NCBI GenBank assembly: GCA_020726505.1
Contig: JAHLEZ010000002.1
Coordinates: forward strand, 496,001 to 560,000
From: Leptodontidium sp. MPI-SDFR-AT-0119
Lineage: Eukaryota > Ascomycota > Leotiomycetes > Helotiales > Leptodontidiaceae
Length of the DNA stretch: 64,000 nt
Direction of reading: 5' to 3'
The notes beneath the pieces are model-generated. The model searched no databases. It was not told the DNA's origin and saw only the letters and a list, made by a program, of their open reading frames with translations. Position numbers and translations under genes: made by a program. Below, piece after piece: positions 58,201 to 64,000 of this stretch (position 1 is its first letter; each line of letters starts with the position of its first letter).

Positions 58201-61110
58201 TAATTATACGGAAGTATAAGCATCTATAGCTACTTTTAGATCAATATCGTCAATTACTAGACACTTCGACCGGAATAATAAATATATACTACCTAACTAA
58301 ACTAAAAATACGTCGGCTTTATAGGCGTTTCGGGCACCCTTCGGTACGACGTCTTTAGTACTTACTAGATCAAGCTAGCTATAAGTATAATTCAGACGTT
58401 ATATTAAGGGTCAAGGAAATATATAAGTACTACTAAAAACACGTAAATACTCCGCATAAGTTCCGCTTCAAATTACAAGCCGACGTCGACTTTAATTATA
58501 TAGTCTACGTCGATATAGTAATGTTTAGAAAACGATATGCCCTCTATATAATAAATAAGGTAACAGGTTTTAGTACGGCGAAACTACTCTAAAAGGCCCC
58601 TAGTTCGGCTATAACTCGGGCCACCTTTAACGTATTTAAATCAATATAAATTAATATATACCTTAAACCTCTAGATTTCGTTATATACGACTATAGCACT
58701 AATTTTAATTCTAAGGAGTTTCGGAGTGTACTTAGATCTATAAGTAGTACCCTTAAACTAGTACTTATTAAGGCACACTATTTAATTAACAAAGTTGAGC
58801 GATACTACCGCTTACTATGCCGTGCCTATAAAATCGTTATAAAAGAGCACCTTAAGTTAAGTGACGAAGACTAATTACAAATAGTAATAAAAGTAGTAAA
58901 CTATATAGCTAGACTTAATAGGCTTATCCTTATACTACTTGTTTTCAGCGTATACCTTAAAATAACGGAGTTAGACTCCTTAAATCTGTTAGTCGAGTAA
59001 CGTACAGTTACGATTAAGAAAGTTATAAAGGAAGTATAGAAAATCTATATTACGCGTAAAGTTAACGATACGTTAGTTATACGAAACGACCCCGGAACTA
59101 CTTATATTCACAGTCTCTACCTTAATAATTAAGTTCTAGTATATTAGGAGGGTAAAGGATAAACAGGACCTTACGATTTCTTAAGTATTAAGGGAGAATT
59201 ATATAAGATTAATATAAGAAATAAGAGAATACGTACGTTCTAATCGACTATAGTTCGTCCCTTTAAGATAGACACTTTTAACGTTAAACAATAAAAAGAA
59301 AACTTACTAGAGGATATTTATAAGTAACATCTAAGATCCCCGATTAGAAACACCACCGAAACAACACCGAATCTACCCTAAATCGCTATTTAAATTCTAT
59401 TTACGAAACACTTCTTAAATTTACTAACTATTAATAACGATTATAATATTAAAGTGTTTTTAATTAAGAAAAAGACAAGGGACTAAGAGTTATCTATTAA
59501 ACTTCGCGCTAAAGGGAAGATTATAGCGCTTAAACTACTATTTTAGTAGTCCCAAAGGACGGAATATAAAGCACTTATTAAAAGGGGTGTTTTTGTGCCT
59601 ATTTATAAAGACGACTCTAGAGTAAGAGGCTACTACATCTTTAAGTCAAGAATAATAGACGAGGTCAAAGGCAAAGAGACGTTAACTTTATATAAGAAGT
59701 TAAGACTAATAATTTAATACTTTAATAATAAAGGCAAGAAAGAGATTTTAACTTAGTCTCCGACAATCTAATAATTTAGCTAGTAGTTACTTATATTTTT
59801 AGCCGCTGCCGTCAAGCACTTAAATCGCCTCCGAAACTAGTCCGAATCCCATCTAATTATTAAGGACATTACTTAAGCTTACGTCTAAGTAGAGATAAAG
59901 CTTCTCCGGGACATTTTTATATAACTACTAAAGGAAATCGCGGGAGATTTCCCTCTTAACACAATATTTATAATAGTATTACTATTATATAATATACTTA
60001 AGTCTAGAAACTATTAGTTTAATATATATTACAAATATTACGTAAAGAACTTATAAATAGAGACTTTAATATACGACTTATACTTACTAATTAGTACTAA
60101 GGAAAGTTATGACTTTAGAGTCGTAAGAATATAAATAGACGACACCTTAATTCTAGGAGATAAGGACTTCTTAATAAGAGAGTAGAATGAGATTACTAAG
60201 GCCGGTTTTATAATAAAGTTAATACGAGTACTACTTTTTACTGAAACTATTACGTTTAATAAGTACATTATCTCTATAGACGGAGATAGCCTTTATATAT
60301 CTCAGAAGAGTCAGGGAGTAAGGCTAGAGCTAGTTAACACTAGAAAAGAGGACTATAAAAAGGTCTATAGAGAGTAGCGAGCTCGTGCGGCTTACTTTAC
60401 TATTATTTGTCAGCTAAAAGTAACGTTTAATCTCTTAGTCGTAGCGTAATACTAAGATTTAATAAAAGACGACGTCAAGGCCTTAAACTTACGCTTTAAA
60501 TAGTAAATAGACAACTTAAAGAGAGGACTCTAATACGTACTAGTTAACTTATAGTCTACGAAGGTTTATGTTTTTATAGACAGTTCTTTTACTAATAATA
60601 AAGACCTAAGTTCATAGATAAGTTTCGTATTAATAATCGGTGCCGAAACGGTAGGGAATACACAATTTACCTTGACTAGTAATATCGTGTATACTAGCTT
60701 AACAAAATATAAGAGAGTAACTCGTGTAATACTCGTATTAGAGTTATATACTATAGTAACTAGTATTAATATATTAATCTCTCTTAATACGACTATTAAT
60801 ATAATAACTAATAAGCTTAACATCCCACGTCTTCTTATTATTATTTGCACGGATTCTTTATCCCTCTATAAGTGTATTATTAAGCTTAATACAATGAAAG
60901 AGAAGCGCCTAATGATCGATATTATAGTTATTCGTTAATTATACGAGCGTAGAGAGCTAATAGAGGTTTAGTAGATTAATGGCGCCAATAATCTTATTGA
61001 CGCTATAACGAAAAGTACTCCGAATAAGGCTCTTTAAGATTTTATTAATACTAATATCTTTACTATTAAGATAGAGGGTTAAATTTAATAATTAACCGGA
61101 GTTAATTTAG
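55300..61110 (+). mobile_element. RIP-mutated Ty1/Copia retrotransposon
   Basis: The domain order of a Copia polyprotein can be followed on the plus strand through many stops. In order: a zinc-knuckle relic (GCIIYKKIDYYSSRYLDKE, ~57,440-57,500); an aspartic-protease relic (LLINIGASNKNTGG, ~57,900-57,945, with the catalytic Asp codon changed to Asn, as G-to-A would do); an integrase zinc-binding start (LYRRFGHPSVRRL, ~58,317-58,360) and core (DVDFNYIVYVDIV, ~58,480-58,520). Reverse transcriptase follows (KSRIIDEVKGKETLTLY, ~59,640-59,700; ITxAYVxxEIKLLRDIFI, ~59,870-59,920; IDDTLILG at ~60,136). RNase H comes last (CTDSLSLYKCIIKL ... KEKRLMIDIIVIR, ~60,848-60,938). Integrase before reverse transcriptase identifies Copia rather than Gypsy. 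LTRs were not delimited. Not active. Confidence 0.82.
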
Positions 61111-61639
61111 ACTAATAACAGAAGGGTTTCTTATACTCGTTGATTTTTTTTATATATTTCCTTATAACTCTTATTTATTAATTTATTACTTGCGATTATT
61201 TTTATATTTAATTAATTTACGAAGTTAAAAACACATTCGATTTAGTTCTAAATACCCTCTAATTTAAAGCACTAACAGGCGGCCTTACGACGACACTCTA
61301 ATAGGGACTAATTGCCGGTTTTATTATAAGGGGCTACTCTCGTATAATAGTATAAAGAAAGTGCCGCTACAAAGAACTTACTACGAAGCTAATCCGAAAT
61401 AGGGCCGAATCTCTTACTTATAAATATTTAGAAGAGGTTCCTCGTCCTCCTCTTCCGCGCTATAGCGGCGACTTCAGTAGGGGCGCTTAATAAGAGGATC
61501 GTCCTCACCGCCGTCCTCCTTACTACGCTTAATAGCGGCAGAGGAGACGACAGTAAAGAGCCGGTTTAAGACTAACACTGTCTTTTATTATATAAAGTAT
61601 TAATACTTAGGAGCCTTAATATTAAAAAGGAATAAGGGG

Positions 61640-62130
61640 GTTAACTTATTACTTACGAGCTAGTTAAGCCAGCGATTTCCCGGCGTATAGCGCGCGTTTC
61701 CTCTAATAACGCTAGCGATAACTCCCTAGTAGTCTTTAGTACGTTAGTAATAACAACTAATAATGCCGAATCGATTGATTCAGCGGCAGTAATAATAGCT
61801 TCTTTATCTTTCGCCTCGAGGGCGGCAACTAGACGAAAATATTCTTCGGCGACAAACTACAGAATTTATTATATATTAGTAACTATATATTTAGAGTACT
61901 TTCGGCGAGGATTCGGATATAATTTAGAATAAAAAAGAAAATAGAAATACTTACTAAGTTGTACTAGGACTTCTTCTTTATATAATACGCGCACTTCTTA
62001 TTCTTAAGATTATTGAAGGCACATTCGTAAGACGGATTCTTTACGAGGAGGCGGACGCACCGAATATAACATTTACGGTAGGCGAGGTCGAGCGCTCTTA
62101 TAGGAATTAGTATAGGCACTGTTTTCAGTT
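61640..62130 (-). pseudogene. Degenerate Cys-rich element protein
   Basis: Minus-strand frame: ALDLAYRKCYIRCVRLLVKN, YECAFNNLKNKKCAYY (C-x2-C ... C ... C, zinc-finger-like), then EYFRLVAALEAKDKEAII and TRELSLALLEETRAIRRE, a helical part. Stops interrupt at likely Gln codons. Looks like a lineage-specific repeat-associated gene; family unknown. Confidence 0.42.
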
Positions 62131-62319
62131 AGTACACCGTTTCTCTACCGAACTATCTCTAAAGAGTATATTTACTTTTGGCTTGTCTATTTGATTTAAT
62201 ATAGTCTTCTTAGAAGTGTCAGTTTTTGAGTTATATCAAGCGAATTCAAGAGATCAGAAAGTAATATACGTATAGTAGTTATATATGTGTTTACTAAAGA
62301 GACTCTAAACCTTTAAGAG

Positions 62320-62464
62320 TGTCGGAACAATCACGTGCTCGCTTACCGAGCATATAAGGGAGGTCGGTTGGCCTGGCCAACCTTCCCTCCCTTCGTACAA
62401 TTCAAGAGGCATTTTTATGATCATTTTGAGCTGTACCACTTTACCTGAGCCTAGTCTCCCGACA
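62320..62464. repeat. LTR, left copy
   Basis: 145 bp, TGTCGG...CCGACA. Contains a CATATAA box followed by a GC-rich hairpin (GGTTGGCC / GGCCAACC) flanked by GGGAGG / TCCCTCCC. Confidence 0.9.
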
Positions 62465-62520
62465 TTCATGAATAGTCAATATGGCTATACATTAACTAGG
62501 TATCTAGAAGAGATAGGTCG

Positions 62521-62636
62521 TACGAATCTGGCGCTTATCCTTCGTGGAGAAATCGGCTTCGTACGAACTTATGCTAAGGGGTATTTTAGGAGATAATTCG
62601 TATGAGTCTGGCGCTTATCCTTCGTGGAGAAATCGG
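62521..62636. repeat. Pair of 80-bp-spaced direct repeats
   Basis: The segment TCTGGCGCTTATCC...GAGAAATCGGC occurs at about 62,521 and again at about 62,601 with only a few substitutions. Confidence 0.8.
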
Positions 62637-62905
62637 CCTCGTGCGAAGTATACCTTAGGATATTCGAGGGTTTTGGGGAAGTACAGACTCACTAGTCGAA
62701 CCGCTGTATCGAGAGTACGGCTCCTGAACCTACGTCCATCACGTCTTTTATCGAGATCTCCTTCTTCGCGAAGAAGTCATACGGACTAGGAAATCTTTGG
62801 ACGAATAAGCTGGTACCTTACTACTACGACAATTGCGACTTCCTCTACGTCGTACGGAGCTGGTACCTTACTACCACGACAATTACGACTTCTTTTAAGT
62901 CGTAC

Positions 62906-63215
62906 GAGCTCTGCACCCTCCGTACGAGACGCCACCCCTCGTACGATACAAACAACACTCCTCCCTTTGCGAGCTCTTCGCTGAGCTCTGCACCCTCCGT
63001 ACGAGACGCCACCCCTCGTACAATACAAAACAACACTCCTCCCTTTGCGAGCTCTTCGCTGAGCTCTGCACCCTCCGTACGAGACGCCACCCCTCGTACA
63101 ATACAAAACAACACTCCTCCCTTTGCGAGCTCTTCGCTGAGCTCTGCACCCTCCGTACGAGACGCCACCCCTCGTACGATACAAACAACCCTCCTCCTCT
63201 CTCGAGCTCTTCGCT
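62906..63215. repeat. Four tandem copies of a 77-78-bp unit
   Basis: Unit starts at 62906, 62983, 63061 and 63139 (GAGCTCTGCACCCTCCGTAC...). Copies 1-3 are nearly identical; copy 4 diverges at its end. On the minus strand the 78-bp units read as 26-residue peptide repeats (YEGWRLVRRVQSS...). Confidence 0.92.
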
Positions 63216-63431
63216 GAGTACTCGACTTCTCCTTCTTCTCGTACGAAGCCGTCACCCTTCGTACGACCAGCTTACGGAGCTGGTACCTTACTACCACGAC
63301 AATTACGACTTCTTCTAAGTCGTACGAGCTGGCACCTTTCTGCCACGACAATTGCGATAATACTCCCTCCCGATCGCATAAAGCTAGCACCTTACTGCTG
63401 AAACAACTGCGACACTTGGCCAAGTGTCGTA

Positions 63432-63500
63432 CGGAGCTGACACCTTTACTGTCGCGGAGCTGACACCTTTACTGTCGCGGAGCTGACACCTTTACTGTCT
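63432..63500. repeat. Three tandem copies of a 23-bp unit
   Basis: CGGAGCTGACACCTTTACTG plus three bases, starting at 63432, 63455 and 63478. Confidence 0.9.
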
Positions 63501-63528
63501 CGATAACTCGGGCTCGTTTCATATCTGA

Positions 63529-64000
63529 GGGAAGAACGCTTTACTTAGGATAAAGGCTATACTTGGGAAGAGGACGCTTCACTTGAGGAAGGCATATGCG
63601 GGCTTGTTTTTTTTCCTTGATTTATTCGTACGAAGCCGTAAAGAAGGGCTAAGCTGGTGGATTGATTGTTCCGTATAATCTAATGACAAGAGAAAGATTG
63701 CCAGTGTCGGAACAATCACGTGCTCGCTTACCGAGCATATAAGGGAGGTCGGTTGGCCTGGCCAACCTTCCCTCCCTTCGTACAATTCAAGAGGCATTTT
63801 TATGATCATTTTGAGCTGTACCACTTTACCTGAGCCTAGTCTCCCGACAAGGGAAGAACGCTTTACTTAGGATAAAGGCTATACTTGGGAAGAGGACGCT
63901 TCACTTGAGGAAGGCATATGCGGGCTTGTTTTTTTTCCTTGATTTATTCGTACGAAGCCGTAAAGAAGGGCTAAGCTGGTGGATTGATTGTTCCGTATAA
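63529..64000. repeat. 322-bp tandem duplication of 3' internal sequence plus LTR
   Basis: The 150 bases from 63851 to the window end repeat 63529-63678 without visible difference. The period is 322 bp and covers the internal 3' end plus LTR, so another LTR is expected just beyond the window. Confidence 0.9.
63705..63849. repeat. LTR, right copy
   Basis: Identical over 145 bp to 62320-62464. Confidence 0.9.

Larger units (their letters stand above)
62320..63849. mobile_element. Non-autonomous LTR element (TRIM/LARD-like)
   Basis: Two identical 145-bp direct repeats with TGTCGG...CCGACA ends bracket about 1.24 kb of internal sequence composed of short tandem repeats, with no gag or pol. A purine-rich tract (GACAAGAGAAAGATTG) sits before the 3' LTR, like a polypurine tract; a primer-binding site is not obvious. 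Identical LTRs and absence of RIP-like change indicate recent insertion or amplification, in contrast to the neighbouring Copia relic. Frames across the internal repeats on the minus strand are open because the repeat unit is 78 bp; I do not regard them as genes. Confidence 0.75.

Noticed and set aside
62786..63423. Long minus-strand reading frames with 26-residue repeats (YEGWRLVRRVQSS...)
   Set aside because: They exist because the 78-bp DNA repeat is a multiple of three and stop-free in more than one frame; two frames are open at once and there is no independent coding signal.
1..64000. CRISPR arrays, operons, ribosome-binding sites or riboswitches
   Set aside because: The gene structure is eukaryotic, with spliceosomal introns; the tandem repeats seen lack the spacer pattern of CRISPR.
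1..64000. tRNA and 5S rRNA genes
   Set aside because: I looked for GGTTCGAATCC-type B boxes and for 5S internal control regions in the intergenic stretches and found none I could defend; tRNAscan-SE would settle it.

Overview
The window is nuclear DNA of a filamentous ascomycete (Pezizomycotina). The evidence is short introns (about 45-120 bp) with GTAAGT/GTATGT-type donors and CTAAC/CTGAC branch sites, single-copy fungal housekeeping genes (AP-1 beta, VID27, ATG9, COG6, mitochondrial uS17), lineage-restricted secreted and membrane proteins, and an AT-rich transposon compartment that looks mutated by RIP (repeat-induced point mutation). Leotiomycetes is my best guess at class level, but this is inference from family resemblance.

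Layout. 0.4-8 kb: secreted SGNH hydrolase, BolA-like protein, a tiny two-exon membrane protein, AP-1 complex beta subunit, and a DEK_C/HIRIP3-like chromatin protein. 9-15 kb: accessory stretch with a Trp/Cys-rich secreted protein, a multi-pass membrane protein with recent internal tandem repeats, a Cys-containing orphan and a broken orphan. 16.5-16.8 kb: a U6 snRNA gene interrupted by two mRNA-type introns. 17-24 kb: a decayed RNase H pseudogene and a very large gene joining a ubiquitin-like domain to a long fungal-specific protein. 24-34 kb: two more small secreted proteins, a probable small membrane protein, a GRE2-like reductase, a 2EXR-type protein and an FSH-family serine hydrolase. 34-51 kb: gene-dense housekeeping block with VID27 (carrying an apparent +1 frameshift), a PAP2 lipid phosphatase, divergent ATG9 and COG6, a spastin/Sap1-like AAA ATPase, and mitochondrial ribosomal protein S17.

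At about 52 kb the sequence changes abruptly: a truncated MFS transporter fragment is followed by about 10 kb of TA-rich, stop-riddled DNA holding a recognisable Ty1/Copia retrotransposon (plus strand, about 55.3-61.1 kb) and at least two other degenerate element proteins on the minus strand. The last 1.7 kb is not RIP-like. It is a non-autonomous LTR element with two identical 145-bp LTRs and an interior built from tandem repeats, itself partly tandemly duplicated off the end of the window.

Functionally, the conserved genes are rich in membrane-traffic components (AP-1 beta, COG6, ATG9, and VID27 by name), but they are separate transcription units and nothing shows co-regulation apart from the shared ATG9/COG6 intergenic promoter. 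All exon coordinates were derived by hand from splice motifs and reading-frame continuity, without RNA evidence.
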